A DNA stretch of 64,000 nt from Tatumella ptyseos. GTDB taxonomy: Bacteria; Pseudomonadota; Gammaproteobacteria; Enterobacterales; Enterobacteriaceae. The translations under genes were made by a program, and so were the position numbers. This document shows, one piece after another, positions 47,777 to 55,561 of the stretch. The stretch lies in assembly GCF_030552895.1 (NCBI RefSeq), contig NZ_CP130649.1, positions 3,149,308 to 3,213,307 of the forward strand, read 5' to 3'. Under the pieces are notes generated by a model. It ran no database searches. It was not told the origin of the DNA and worked only from the letters and a program-made list of their open reading frames with translations. How positions within the stretch are numbered: the stretch's first letter is position 1; every line of letters begins with the position of its first letter.

Positions 47777-48241
47777 ATGCGTCATCTTTGTGCTATCGCG
47801 ATATCCTCTTTATTTATTGTCTCTACAGGGTTCGCTCAAGAGGTCGAAACACCTCTTAAAGATAAGATACACCAACCTTGCACAATGAATGATAGCCTGA
47901 CGCAACGCATTCAATCACATATGTTCGATGGTATTGAACTGAGTGAATCACAACGGCAACGAATGCGCGATTTAACTGATCAATTCCGTTTTCGACATTC
48001 AACTACTGAGATTGGTGATTTGAAAGCGATGCAGCAGTTGACTCTATCCCAAAATTTTGATGAAACAGCTGTTCGTAACCAAGCGCAAAAAATAGCGGAC
48101 CAGCAAGTTAAGTTTCAAGTCGAGATGGCTCACGTACGTAATCAAATTTACGGACTGTTGACGCCAGACCAAAAAAAGCAAGTACAGCAGAATTACGAAT
48201 ATCGCATTGATCAATTATGCGATATCAATGAATTACAGTGA
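47777..48241 (+). CDS. cpxP: Periplasmic Cpx inhibitor/adaptor CpxP
   Basis: 154 residues with signal peptide MRHLCAIAISSLFIVSTGFA. The family repeats are present: SHMFDGIELSESQRQRMRDL and IYGLLTPDQKKQ (LTxxQ type), with VEMAHVRNQIY between. CpxP binds CpxA and hands misfolded pilins to DegP. ATG 47777 has GAGG 9 nt before; earlier in-frame ATG at 47762 would lengthen the signal's N-region. Mature part has two Cys (PCTMNDS and QLCDIN), less usual for CpxP. Confidence 0.9.
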   Translation: MRHLCAIAISSLFIVSTGFAQEVETPLKDKIHQPCTMNDSLTQRIQSHMFDGIELSESQRQRMRDLTDQFRFRHSTTEIGDLKAMQQLTLSQNFDETAVRNQAQKIADQQVKFQVEMAHVRNQIYGLLTPDQKKQVQQNYEYRIDQLCDINELQ

Positions 48242-48286
48242 ACACATTGTGTTGGCTGTATGGTAGTACCAGTAGTATGTCATACC

Positions 48287-48345
48287 TTTTTCCTTGCCAT
48301 AGACACCATCCCTGTCTTCCCCCTCAGTAATGAGGGGTTTTTTTT
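48287..48345 (+). ncRNA. cpxQ: CpxQ small RNA from the cpxP 3' end
   Basis: The ~59 nt after cpxP read TTTTCCTTGCCATAGACACC, then ATCCCTGTCTTCCCC, then a terminator hairpin. This matches the CpxQ sRNA that RNase E releases from cpxP mRNA in Salmonella and E. coli as I remember it, including the conserved seed CCATAGACACC. CpxQ acts with Hfq to repress inner-membrane and fimbrial targets during Cpx stress. The 5' end is estimated by analogy. Confidence 0.85.
48320..48345 (+). terminator. Terminator of cpxP/CpxQ
   Basis: Stem CCCCTCA / TGAGGGG with GTAA loop and a run of eight Ts; also the Hfq-binding tail of CpxQ. Confidence 0.92.
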
Positions 48346-48445
48346 ATCATTTGCATCACCAACTGTCTCTTTGACCATCCTTTCTATAAACTTATTGGCG
48401 ACCTCTTAAGAGTAATTCCAGCCAAAAATTCTCACTCGAATGTGG

Positions 48446-48485
48446 CTGTCATATTTCTGTCATAAAAATGACATCTTCGTGTCAT
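48446..48485 (+). promoter_or_regulatory. Tandem PHO boxes upstream of pstS
   Basis: Four direct repeats with an exact 11-bp period: CTGTCAT (48446), CTGTCAT (48457), ATGACAT (48468) and GTGTCAT (48479). This is the layout of two adjacent PhoB-binding boxes; pstS begins 65 bp further on. The rest of 48346-48550 has no gene. Confidence 0.9.
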
Positions 48486-48550
48486 TCAATTGACCTAATT
48501 TAACGGCAACACCCCTTAGGTTGTAATTGAATCGGTCTTTTGGAGAGAGT

Positions 48551-49594
48551 ATGAAATTCAAGCGTAAGATGGCGACTCACCTCACAGCAGTTACCTTAGC
48601 ATTGACTACCGTTTCGGCATTTGCCGCAACTGATCTCACTGGCGCTGGTGGTACTTTCCCTGCACCGGTCTACTCTCGTTGGGCTGCAGATTATTACAAA
48701 GCCAACGGCAGTAAAGTGAACTATCAAGGAATCGGCTCGTCTGGAGGCGTTAAACAGATTATCGCTAAAACCGTCGATTTTGGCGCTTCTGATGCCCCAA
48801 TGAGTGCAGCCGATTTAGAGAAAAATGGACTTTTCCAATTTCCTACAGTAATTGGTGGCGTAGTCCTTGCCGTTAACTTACCTGGGATTAAACCTGGCCA
48901 GTTAATTCTAGATGGTAAAACAACCGGAGATATTTATTTAGGTAAAATCACGCGTTGGAACGATCCTGAAATTGCCGCGCTAAATCCAGGACTGAAATTA
49001 CCTGCGACAAATATTAATGTTGTTCGTCGAGCTGATGGATCGGGAACCTCTTTTGTATTCACGAGTTATTTAGCGAAAGTGAATCAAGAGTGGAATACTA
49101 AAATTGGTAAAGGTAATACCGTTAATTGGCCAGTTGGTCTGGGCGGTAAAGGTAATGATGGTGTGGCAGCCTTTGTTCAGCGTCTACCAGGCTCCATTGG
49201 TTATGTCGAATACGCCTACGCCAAGCAAAATAATCTAACCTTTACCAAATTGGTCGATGCCGCAGGCAAAGCTATTGCGCCTAATGAGCAATCATTTAGC
49301 GATGCGGCGAAAGGAGCAAATTGGCAGCAGAGTTTTGCACAAGACCTGACTTATCAAGCCGGAGAAAATGCTTGGCCTATCTCCTCAACCACCTACGTCT
49401 TAGTCTACAAAAAACCGGCTAATGCGGATAAAGCGAAAGCGGTTTTACAGTTTTTTGATTATGGTTACCAACAAGGCGCGAAAACAGCTAATAGCTTAGA
49501 CTACGCAGCACTGCCCGAATCGGTCGTAACATTAGTCCGTGATGCGTGGAAAAAAACGATTACGACAGAGGAAGGTAAAGCCATTTATCCTTAA
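48551..49594 (+). CDS. pstS: Phosphate-binding periplasmic protein PstS
   Basis: 347 residues. Signal peptide ends LTTVSAFA; mature protein starts [20 protein letters not shown], and phosphate ligands lie in [11 protein letters not shown] and [19 protein letters not shown] 48551 with GGAG is used; an in-frame start eight codons upstream lies nearer the promoter and is rejected. PhoB-controlled by the PHO boxes upstream. Confidence 0.97.
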   Translation: MKFKRKMATHLTAVTLALTTVSAFAATDLTGAGGTFPAPVYSRWAADYYKANGSKVNYQGIGSSGGVKQIIAKTVDFGASDAPMSAADLEKNGLFQFPTVIGGVVLAVNLPGIKPGQLILDGKTTGDIYLGKITRWNDPEIAALNPGLKLPATNINVVRRADGSGTSFVFTSYLAKVNQEWNTKIGKGNTVNWPVGLGGKGNDGVAAFVQRLPGSIGYVEYAYAKQNNLTFTKLVDAAGKAIAPNEQSFSDAAKGANWQQSFAQDLTYQAGENAWPISSTTYVLVYKKPANADKAKAVLQFFDYGYQQGAKTANSLDYAALPESVVTLVRDAWKKTITTEEGKAIYP

Positions 49595-49621
49595 CTCTCT
49601 CTGCACGACAATTATTTACTT

Positions 49622-49641
49622 TCAGGGCAGCTTGCTGCCCT
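49622..49641 (+). repeat. Intercistronic hairpin between pstS and pstC
   Basis: Perfect 8-bp stem CAGGGCAG / CTGCCCTG with a 4-nt loop and no T tract. Such hairpins commonly stabilise the upstream pstS message and explain its excess over the membrane components. Confidence 0.6.
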
Positions 49642-49665
49642 GTCATCTATCTACTCGAGAATGTT

Positions 49666-50628
49666 ATGGTACAAAACCGGTCGTCCTTTAAGGCACCCAG
49701 CAAATACGGCGATGTGATATTCAGCCTTTTGGTAAAAATCGCCGCCTTAATTGTCCTCCTTATGCTAGGTGGCATAATTGTTTCCCTGATAATTTCATCA
49801 TGGCCTAGTATCCATCAGTTTGGTTTCTCGTTTTTATGGACCAAAACGTGGGATGCTCCGAATGAACAATTTGGCGCTCTAGTACCTATCTACGGCACAT
49901 TGGTCACATCAGCGATAGCCTTACTCATTGCAGTACCAGTCAGCTTCGGTATAGCGTTATTTCTGACAGAACTCTCCCCTGTATGGTTAAGACGGCCGCT
50001 CGGTACGGCGATTGAGCTATTAGCTGCGATCCCGAGTATTGTCTACGGGATGTGGGGGTTATTTGTTTTTGCACCACTCTTTGCACAATACTTCCAAACA
50101 CCGGTAGGCGATTTGCTCTCAAGTGTACCGATTTTGGGAAGTTTATTCTCTGGACCTGCATTTGGTATTGGGATTCTGGCCGCAGGCATTATTCTAGCTG
50201 TGATGATTATTCCTTATATCGCTTCCGTCATGCGTGATGTGTTCGAACAGACACCCGTCATGATGAAGGAATCAGCTTACGGTATTGGCTGTACCACTTG
50301 GGAAGTGATCTGGCGTATCGTGCTTCCTTTTACCAAAAACGGTGTCATTGGCGGCGTGATGTTAGGTCTTGGTCGTGCATTGGGCGAGACAATGGCCGTT
50401 ACCTTTATTATTGGCAATACTTATCAGCTTGATAGCGCTTCACTATATATGCCAGGTAATAGTATTACCTCCGCTTTAGCCAACGAATTTGCCGAAGCCG
50501 GTTCTGGCTTACATATCTCAGCCCTGATGGAGCTTGGCTTAATTCTTTTTGTTATCACCTTTATCGTGCTAGCGATCTCACGCTTAATGGTGATGCGTCT
50601 TGCTAAAAAAGAAGGGGCACGTGGATGA
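49666..50628 (+). CDS. pstC: Phosphate ABC transporter permease PstC
   Basis: 320 residues, six membrane helices. [40 protein letters not shown] and the EAA loop [20 protein letters not shown] are near identical to E. coli. Works with PstA and PstB. Overlaps pstA by 4 bp. Confidence 0.97.
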   Translation: MVQNRSSFKAPSKYGDVIFSLLVKIAALIVLLMLGGIIVSLIISSWPSIHQFGFSFLWTKTWDAPNEQFGALVPIYGTLVTSAIALLIAVPVSFGIALFLTELSPVWLRRPLGTAIELLAAIPSIVYGMWGLFVFAPLFAQYFQTPVGDLLSSVPILGSLFSGPAFGIGILAAGIILAVMIIPYIASVMRDVFEQTPVMMKESAYGIGCTTWEVIWRIVLPFTKNGVIGGVMLGLGRALGETMAVTFIIGNTYQLDSASLYMPGNSITSALANEFAEAGSGLHISALMELGLILFVITFIVLAISRLMVMRLAKKEGARG

Positions 50629-51509
50629 GTGATTACCTACCGAGTCATACCGCTCAAGAGGTTACCGAACGGACGAAGCGTCAAACACGTCGCCGGATAA
50701 AAAACTATATTGCGCTAACCTTATCGCTCTTAACCATGGCATTTGGCTTATTTTGGCTGCTATGGATTTTGTGGACCACAGTGACTAAAGGGATAGATGG
50801 CCTATCATGGGAGCTCTTCACACAGGATACCCCACCACCCAATATGGATGGAGGAGGTCTTGCTAATGCGTTGGCAGGTAGTGGATTACTTATTTTGTGG
50901 TCAACCGTATTAGGCACCCCTTTAGGGATCTTAGCGGGTATTTATCTTGCCGAATATGGTCGAAAAACGTGGTTGGCAGAAGTTATTCGCTTTATAAACG
51001 ATATTTTGCTTTCAGCACCTTCGATAGTCATAGGGTTATTTGTCTACACCCTTGTGGTAAGCCGAATGCAGCACTTTTCAGGCTGGGCGGGCGTTTTTGC
51101 GTTGGCGTTATTACAAATTCCGATCGTGATCCGTACTACCGAAAACATGATGAAACTGGTACCTGATAGTTTACGTGAAGCGGCTTATGCATTGGGAACC
51201 CCAAAGTGGCGGATGATTCTCTCAATCACTTTAAAAGCTTCGCTTTCCGGAATCATGACCGGGGTATTACTAGCGATAGCTCGTATTGCGGGAGAAACGG
51301 CACCCCTACTTTTCACTGCATTATCGAATCAGTTCTGGAGTACCGATATGAGCCAGCCACTGGCAAACTTACCGGTTACTATTTTCAAATTTGCCATGAG
51401 TCCTTTTGCACAGTGGCAAAGCTTAGCTTGGGCGGGAGTACTTGTTATTACCTTATGTGTACTCGTCCTGAATATCCTAGCGCGCATGATTTTCGTCAAG
51501 CGTAAGTAA
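50625..51509 (+). CDS. pstA: Phosphate ABC transporter permease PstA
   Basis: 294 residues, six membrane helices, with [20 protein letters not shown] and the EAA loop LREAALGT-like sequence [23 protein letters not shown] overlap with pstC couples translation. Confidence 0.97.
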   Translation: MSDYLPSHTAQEVTERTKRQTRRRIKNYIALTLSLLTMAFGLFWLLWILWTTVTKGIDGLSWELFTQDTPPPNMDGGGLANALAGSGLLILWSTVLGTPLGILAGIYLAEYGRKTWLAEVIRFINDILLSAPSIVIGLFVYTLVVSRMQHFSGWAGVFALALLQIPIVIRTTENMMKLVPDSLREAAYALGTPKWRMILSITLKASLSGIMTGVLLAIARIAGETAPLLFTALSNQFWSTDMSQPLANLPVTIFKFAMSPFAQWQSLAWAGVLVITLCVLVLNILARMIFVKRK

Positions 51510-51529
51510 TAAGTAAAAGAGAGATCATT

Positions 51530-52309
51530 ATGACGATGGCGAAAGTGAACTCAACTCAAAGTAAATTAGAAGTGCGTGATCTAAATTTTTATTATGGAAA
51601 ATTTCATGCACTAAAAAACATTAATTTAGAAATTGCTCGTAATAAAGTGACTTCTTTTATCGGCCCTTCGGGGTGTGGGAAATCGACTCTTTTAAGAACC
51701 TTTAATAAAATGTTTCAGCTCTACCCTGAGCAAAGGGCGGAAGGTGAAATCCTACTCGACGGCGAAAATATCTTACAGTCCTCGCAAGATATTGCGTTAT
51801 TACGAGCAAAAATTGGGATGGTATTCCAAAAACCAACACCATTCCCAATGTCGATTTACGACAATATTGCTTTCGGGGTTCGCTTATTCGAAAAACTTTC
51901 GCGATCTGAAATGGATGAACGCGTACAGTGGGCCTTAACTAAAGCCGCACTATGGACAGAAACTAAAGACAAACTCCATCAAAGTGGTTACAGCCTTTCA
52001 GGGGGACAACAGCAACGTCTTTGTATCGCACGGGGTATTGCTATTCGCCCAGAGATTTTACTCCTTGATGAACCCTGTTCTGCACTCGATCCTATTTCAA
52101 CAGGTAGAATTGAAGAGTTAATTACTGAGCTAAAGCAAGATTATACCCTCGTCATTGTCACCCATAACATGCAACAAGCGGCACGTTGTTCCGATCATAC
52201 TGCATTTATGTATTTAGGTGAGTTGGTGGAGTTTAGTGATACGGATACGTTGTTTACAACACCGGCTAAAAAACAAACTGAAGATTACATTACCGGTCGC
52301 TATGGCTGA
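51530..52309 (+). CDS. pstB: Phosphate ABC transporter ATPase PstB
   Basis: 259 residues. Walker [20 protein letters not shown], signature [19 protein letters not shown] and Walker [14 protein letters not shown]. Also part of the PhoR-PhoU phosphate signal. A second Met three codons in is a possible start. Confidence 0.97.
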   Translation: MTMAKVNSTQSKLEVRDLNFYYGKFHALKNINLEIARNKVTSFIGPSGCGKSTLLRTFNKMFQLYPEQRAEGEILLDGENILQSSQDIALLRAKIGMVFQKPTPFPMSIYDNIAFGVRLFEKLSRSEMDERVQWALTKAALWTETKDKLHQSGYSLSGGQQQRLCIARGIAIRPEILLLDEPCSALDPISTGRIEELITELKQDYTLVIVTHNMQQAARCSDHTAFMYLGELVEFSDTDTLFTTPAKKQTEDYITGRYG

Positions 52310-52358
52310 TGCCGAAAGTATGAGCCTTAATTAATCTATTCAGTGCGTGGAGAGTGAC

Positions 52359-53078
52359 ATGGATACTTTAAATCTTAATAAGCATATTTCGGCCCAATTC
52401 AATGCTGAGCTCGAGCATATTCGTACTCAGGTGATGATTATGGGTGGGCTGGTGGAGCAGCAACTGACGGATGCGATAACTGCATTACATAACATGGATA
52501 GTGAGTTAGCTCGCCGAGTTATCGCCGATGACCAAAAGGTCAATCGAATGGAAGTCGATATTGATGAACACTGCGTCAAGATTATTGCAAAAAGACAACC
52601 TACAGCCAGTGATCTACGGCTAGTGATGGCCATAACAAAAACAATCTCTGAGCTCGAGCGTATTGGTGATGTCGCGGAAAAAATTAGTCGCACAGCGTTA
52701 GAAAAGTTTAACCAGCAACATCAACCACTACTAATCAGCTTAGAATCCTTTGGGCAGCATTCGGTTGAAATGCTACATGAAGTGCTGGATGCTTTCGCCC
52801 GAATGGATCTTGAGGCAGCGATTGAGATTTATCGAGCCGATAAGAAGCTCGACCAAGAGTACGAAGGCATCATCCGTCAGTTAATGACTTATATGATGGA
52901 AGATCCCCGAACAATTCCTAATGTCTTAACTGCATTATTCTGTGCACGCTCGATTGAACGTATTGGTGACCGCTGCCAAAACATTTGTGAGATTATTTTT
53001 TATTTTGTAAAAGGCCAAGATGTACGACATCTTGATGGTGATAAGTTAGAAACATTCCTTACAAAAAACAATAAGTAA
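52359..53078 (+). CDS. phoU: Phosphate signalling protein PhoU
   Basis: 239 residues, two PhoU helical bundles with the conserved E/DxxxD metal sites ([17 protein letters not shown] and [18 protein letters not shown]). It restrains PhoR when phosphate is plentiful. ATG 52359 with GGAGAG is used instead of a GTG four codons upstream. Last gene of the pst operon. Confidence 0.97.
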   Translation: MDTLNLNKHISAQFNAELEHIRTQVMIMGGLVEQQLTDAITALHNMDSELARRVIADDQKVNRMEVDIDEHCVKIIAKRQPTASDLRLVMAITKTISELERIGDVAEKISRTALEKFNQQHQPLLISLESFGQHSVEMLHEVLDAFARMDLEAAIEIYRADKKLDQEYEGIIRQLMTYMMEDPRTIPNVLTALFCARSIERIGDRCQNICEIIFYFVKGQDVRHLDGDKLETFLTKNNK

Positions 53079-53095
53079 AATATCACTTAAATATA

Positions 53096-53131
53096 AAGTT
53101 ACCCCAGATAAACACCTGGGGTAACTTTTTT
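53096..53131 (+). terminator. Terminator of the pst-phoU operon
   Basis: Twelve-bp stem AAGTTACCCCAG / CTGGGGTAACTT with an 8-nt loop and a T6 run. It isolates pst from the microcin region that follows. A second, short CTCC/GGAG hairpin with a long T run follows near 53190-53220. Confidence 0.95.
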
Positions 53132-53232
53132 CTATTTTTTATAAAATTATTTATTATTAAATTAAATAAAAAATTAAAAGTTGTAATTCTCCTAAAAATG
53201 GGAGTTTTTTTTAATTTTTTTAAGATGCTGTC

Positions 53233-53261
53233 TTGCCAATGGGAATAATAGTGGGTAACCT
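53233..53261 (+). promoter_or_regulatory. Promoter of microcin-like cassette 1
   Basis: TTGCCA and TAACCT separated by 17 bp. The same arrangement (TTGTCA-17-TATCCT) is present at the equivalent place in cassette 2, which supports both. Predicted start lies ~20 nt before the upstream mini-ORF. Confidence 0.5.
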
Positions 53262-53279
53262 TCACTTCGACAGTAAGGA
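53259..53279 (+). repeat. Conserved 21-bp leader block, copy 1
   Basis: CCTTCA-CT-TCGACAGTAAGGA; it differs from copy 2 (53886-53906) only at the two central pyrimidines. It overlaps the proposed -10 and ends in the mini-ORF ribosome binding site AAGGA. Copy 1 is 72 bp and copy 2 is 71 bp from the following precursor start. Confidence 0.85.
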
Positions 53280-53286
53280 TATATCC

Positions 53287-53334
53287 ATGCTGGTTAACAA
53301 TTGGAAAATACAATTATTAAGGAAGATATTATGA
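53287..53334 (+). CDS. Leader mini-ORF 1 upstream of microcin-like peptide 1
   Basis: Fifteen codons, MLVNNWKIQLLRKIL, with AAGGA 8 nt before its ATG. Its TGA overlaps the ATG of the precursor gene (ATGA), so translation would be coupled. The matching ATGCTG start behind the conserved leader block in cassette 2 argues that it is translated. Product basic and partly hydrophobic; probably regulatory rather than a functional protein. Confidence 0.5.
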   Translation: MLVNNWKIQLLRKIL

Positions 53335-53573
53335 AAGAGTTAAATAGCGTTGAAATGCAAAATGTATCAGGTGCAGGTCTATTTTCCGATGTTTTTGGTA
53401 GTGTACTTGGAGGAATTACCTCAACAGCTAGTGCCGTGATTGGTGGCATTGACTGGACAAGTATACAAAATTATGCCACTACAATTGGACAAAATGTTGG
53501 GTTAGTGATTGATAATGCATTTGATACAGTAAAAAATAAAGTAGATTCATTCTTTAGTTTTTTCATTAAATAA
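53331..53573 (+). CDS. Microcin-like precursor peptide 1
   Basis: 80 residues. Leader MKELNSVEMQNVSGA ends in a Gly-Ala processing site as in microcin H47, predicting a 65-residue mature peptide that starts GLFSDVFGSVLGGITSTAS. The mature part has no Cys, a GxxxG-containing hydrophobic half with IGGIDW in its middle, the shared block GQNVGLVIDNA and an aromatic basic end SFFSFFIK. It lacks the Ser-rich tail of siderophore microcins. ATG 53331 has AAGGAAG 5 nt before; an in-frame start at 53301 is rejected. Paralogue of peptide 2. Substrate, by inference, of the C39 exporter downstream. Confidence 0.75.
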   Translation: MKELNSVEMQNVSGAGLFSDVFGSVLGGITSTASAVIGGIDWTSIQNYATTIGQNVGLVIDNAFDTVKNKVDSFFSFFIK

Positions 53574-53595
53574 TTAATTTAACTCACATTACATC

Positions 53596-53627
53596 AAAGA
53601 GGTTTTTTAATTTAAACCTCTTTTTTT
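53596..53627 (+). terminator. Terminator of cassette 1
   Basis: Stem AAAGAGGTTT / AAACCTCTTT with an 8-nt loop and a T run. Closely similar to the terminator of cassette 2. The 383-bp stretch 53574-53956 otherwise holds no gene apart from the promoter and mini-ORF of cassette 2. Confidence 0.9.
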
Positions 53628-53859
53628 ACTTCGAAGATAGAGTCATCTACTCTATAACTTTTTTCTGAAAAGGAAATAATTCTTCCATTATAAATGCATT
53701 CTCAGTAGCAAAGCTATTTGACCTCTCTACTTAACTTCATGAGGCAATGAGTTTTATATACTATAATTAATTATTCCTGAAATTTTCTATTTATTATGAA
53801 TAAGCAGGCGTAGGGTTTTTAAAAAAAAGAATATTTCATTGCTTTTGGAATATATATTA

Positions 53860-53888
53860 TTGTCAGGCAGAATGATACTCGATATCCT
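53860..53888 (+). promoter_or_regulatory. Promoter of microcin-like cassette 2
   Basis: TTGTCA and TATCCT with a 17-bp spacer, aligned with the promoter of cassette 1. The GAAT-ATA motif between the boxes is also shared. Confidence 0.55.
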
Positions 53889-53906
53889 TCATCTCGACAG
53901 TAAGGA
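53886..53906 (+). repeat. Conserved 21-bp leader block, copy 2
   Basis: CCTTCA-TC-TCGACAGTAAGGA; see copy 1 at 53259-53279. It places AAGGA 8-9 nt before the start of mini-ORF 2. Confidence 0.85.
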
Positions 53907-53913
53907 AAAGCCT

Positions 53914-53946
53914 ATGCTGTTTAAATATTTCAAATTAAATAAATAA
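53914..53946 (+). CDS. Leader mini-ORF 2 upstream of microcin-like peptide 2
   Basis: Ten codons, MLFKYFKLNK, with AAGGA 7 nt before its ATG. Its TAA ends 10 nt before the precursor ATG. It shares start position, the Met-Leu beginning and a basic-hydrophobic composition with mini-ORF 1, but is shorter and not overlapping. Confidence 0.45.
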   Translation: MLFKYFKLNK

Positions 53947-53956
53947 GGAAGATTAA

Positions 53957-54178
53957 ATGAAAGAATTAAATATTACTCAAATACAAAATGTATCGGGTGC
54001 AGGTATCTTTGCGAATACTTTCAGCGGTATTGCATCTTTTTTTGGTGGTGTGGCTGAGTTTGCTGGCTGGAAAAATGCAAAAAATAATGCATCGGATTTG
54101 GGTAAAAATGCTGGATATGTTATCGACTCTGCAATGAGTACAGTGGGGTCTTTCTTCAACCTTTTGTTCAGAAAGTAA
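53957..54178 (+). CDS. Microcin-like precursor peptide 2
   Basis: 73 residues. Leader MKELNITQIQNVSGA, Gly-Ala site, then a 58-residue mature peptide starting GIFANTFSGIASFFGGVAEF. Like peptide 1 it has no Cys, a hydrophobic Gly-rich N-terminal half, a Trp (FAGWKNA), the block GKNAGYVIDSA and an aromatic basic end FFNLLFRK. AGGAAG ribosome binding site. The pair may act together like two-peptide bacteriocins, or be variants of one activity; sequence cannot decide. Confidence 0.75.
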   Translation: MKELNITQIQNVSGAGIFANTFSGIASFFGGVAEFAGWKNAKNNASDLGKNAGYVIDSAMSTVGSFFNLLFRK

Positions 54179-54190
54179 CATGATCTGATT

Positions 54191-54226
54191 AAAAAAAGAG
54201 GTTTTTAAATTAAAGCCTCTTTTTTT
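54191..54226 (+). terminator. Terminator of cassette 2
   Basis: A-rich arm ending AGAGG pairs with CCTCT and a T7 run. It separates the precursor genes from the exporter genes 43 bp further on, which may need read-through or their own promoter. Confidence 0.85.
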
Positions 54227-54268
54227 ATCAGGAAATTATAATTACTCGTAGTGTACATAGTAAAATTT

Positions 54269-55561
54269 ATGAAAGATAGTGAGCTATTCAGGAAGGAAGC
54301 ACTTTATCACCAGCGCAATCACTGGCTTGGTAAGGCCTTACTATTAAAAGGGATACCTACGTGGATGGTGGTCAGTTTTACATTATTCTTTATTATAATT
54401 ATTTTAGTAACGCTTACCAAAGGTGATTACACTCGTCGGATAAATGTTAGAGGGGAAATTTTTTCACAGCAACAGACTGTCACAATCCTTGCGCCCCAGC
54501 AAGGAAAGATCGTGAAAAAGTATGTGGCAGTTGGCGATATGGTAGCAAAGGGAAGTCCTTTATATGAATTAGATATTAGCCGAGATACGCAATCGGGGAA
54601 TTTTAGTGAAAATTCTAAGGCTAGTATTAATAAGCAAATTGCACTAACTAATGATATTATTCATAAATTAAAAGAAAATAAAGAAATAAGCATTAAGAAG
54701 CTAACACAGCAACTCGTCGAATATAGAAAATCATACGATAGTACAAAAGCCCTTGTTGAAAACTCTTTAAATGGGCTTAAGGATATGAAAAATAGTATGA
54801 AGAATTACGATGAGTATTTGAAACGAGGCTTAATCAGTAAAGAGCAATCCTATAACCAACGTTACCTTTTCTATCAGCAACAATCGTCTTGGCAAAATAT
54901 GAATAGCCAGCTTATTCAAGAAAACCTACAAATTATTAATCTTGAAAGTGAAATAACGAGTGCTTCCGCCGATTTTGATAATCGTATTTTAGAATACGAA
55001 TTAAAACTAAGCGAGTATAACCGTATGCTTGCAGAAGTAGATGCTAATGGAACATTAGTTATCACGTCACCAACAGCGGGTAAAGTCGAAAATATGTCTT
55101 TTACAGAAGGGCAAATGTTCAGTTTGAGTGATAGTTTGGCGCAAATATTACCTGGTGAAAATCAGCACTATCAATTGATGTTGTGGTTACCTAATCAGGG
55201 TGTACCGTTTATTCATCCCGGCGACAAAGTCAATATTCGCTATGATGCTTACCCTTATGAAAAATTCGGCCAATTCTCAGGTGAGATTGCCTCTTTATCG
55301 CGAGTCCCAGCCACCGATAGCGAAATGATGAGCTACAAGGGCAGCTCTCCAATTACTGGACAACAACCGAAGGAAGCCTATTACAAGACGATTGTTACAC
55401 TGCGTGATCAAGTTCTTCATTCCGAAGGTCGACGTTTGCCTATAGGTAACGGTATGTCTGCAGAGGTGACATTATTTTTGGAGAAGCGTCCGCTCTATCA
55501 ATGGATCCTTTCACCTTATTACGATATTAAACGTAGTTTAGGAGGGCCAGTTAATGGATGA
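54269..55561 (+). CDS. CvaA-like membrane fusion protein of the microcin exporter
   Basis: About 430 residues. One N-terminal membrane helix (WMVVSFTLFFIIIILVTLT), a beta-barrel/lipoyl part with TILAPQQGKIVKKYVAVGDM, a long coiled coil (~110-260), then ITSPTAGKVENMSFTEGQMF and GDKVNIRYDAYPYEKFGQFS. The C-terminal LFLEKRPLYQWILSPYYDIK is nearly that of CvaA from colicin V. It should bridge the ABC transporter to TolC. ATG 54269 is used; a GTG at 54251 is also in frame, and neither has a good ribosome binding site. Overlaps the transporter gene by 8 bp. Confidence 0.92.
   Translation: MKDSELFRKEALYHQRNHWLGKALLLKGIPTWMVVSFTLFFIIIILVTLTKGDYTRRINVRGEIFSQQQTVTILAPQQGKIVKKYVAVGDMVAKGSPLYELDISRDTQSGNFSENSKASINKQIALTNDIIHKLKENKEISIKKLTQQLVEYRKSYDSTKALVENSLNGLKDMKNSMKNYDEYLKRGLISKEQSYNQRYLFYQQQSSWQNMNSQLIQENLQIINLESEITSASADFDNRILEYELKLSEYNRMLAEVDANGTLVITSPTAGKVENMSFTEGQMFSLSDSLAQILPGENQHYQLMLWLPNQGVPFIHPGDKVNIRYDAYPYEKFGQFSGEIASLSRVPATDSEMMSYKGSSPITGQQPKEAYYKTIVTLRDQVLHSEGRRLPIGNGMSAEVTLFLEKRPLYQWILSPYYDIKRSLGGPVNG

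Noticed and set aside
53259..53279. Hairpin CCTT/AAGG hiding the mini-ORF ribosome binding site in the conserved leader block
   Set aside because: The CCTT half coincides with the proposed -10 box in both cassettes and would probably not be transcribed; the stem is also only 4-5 bp.
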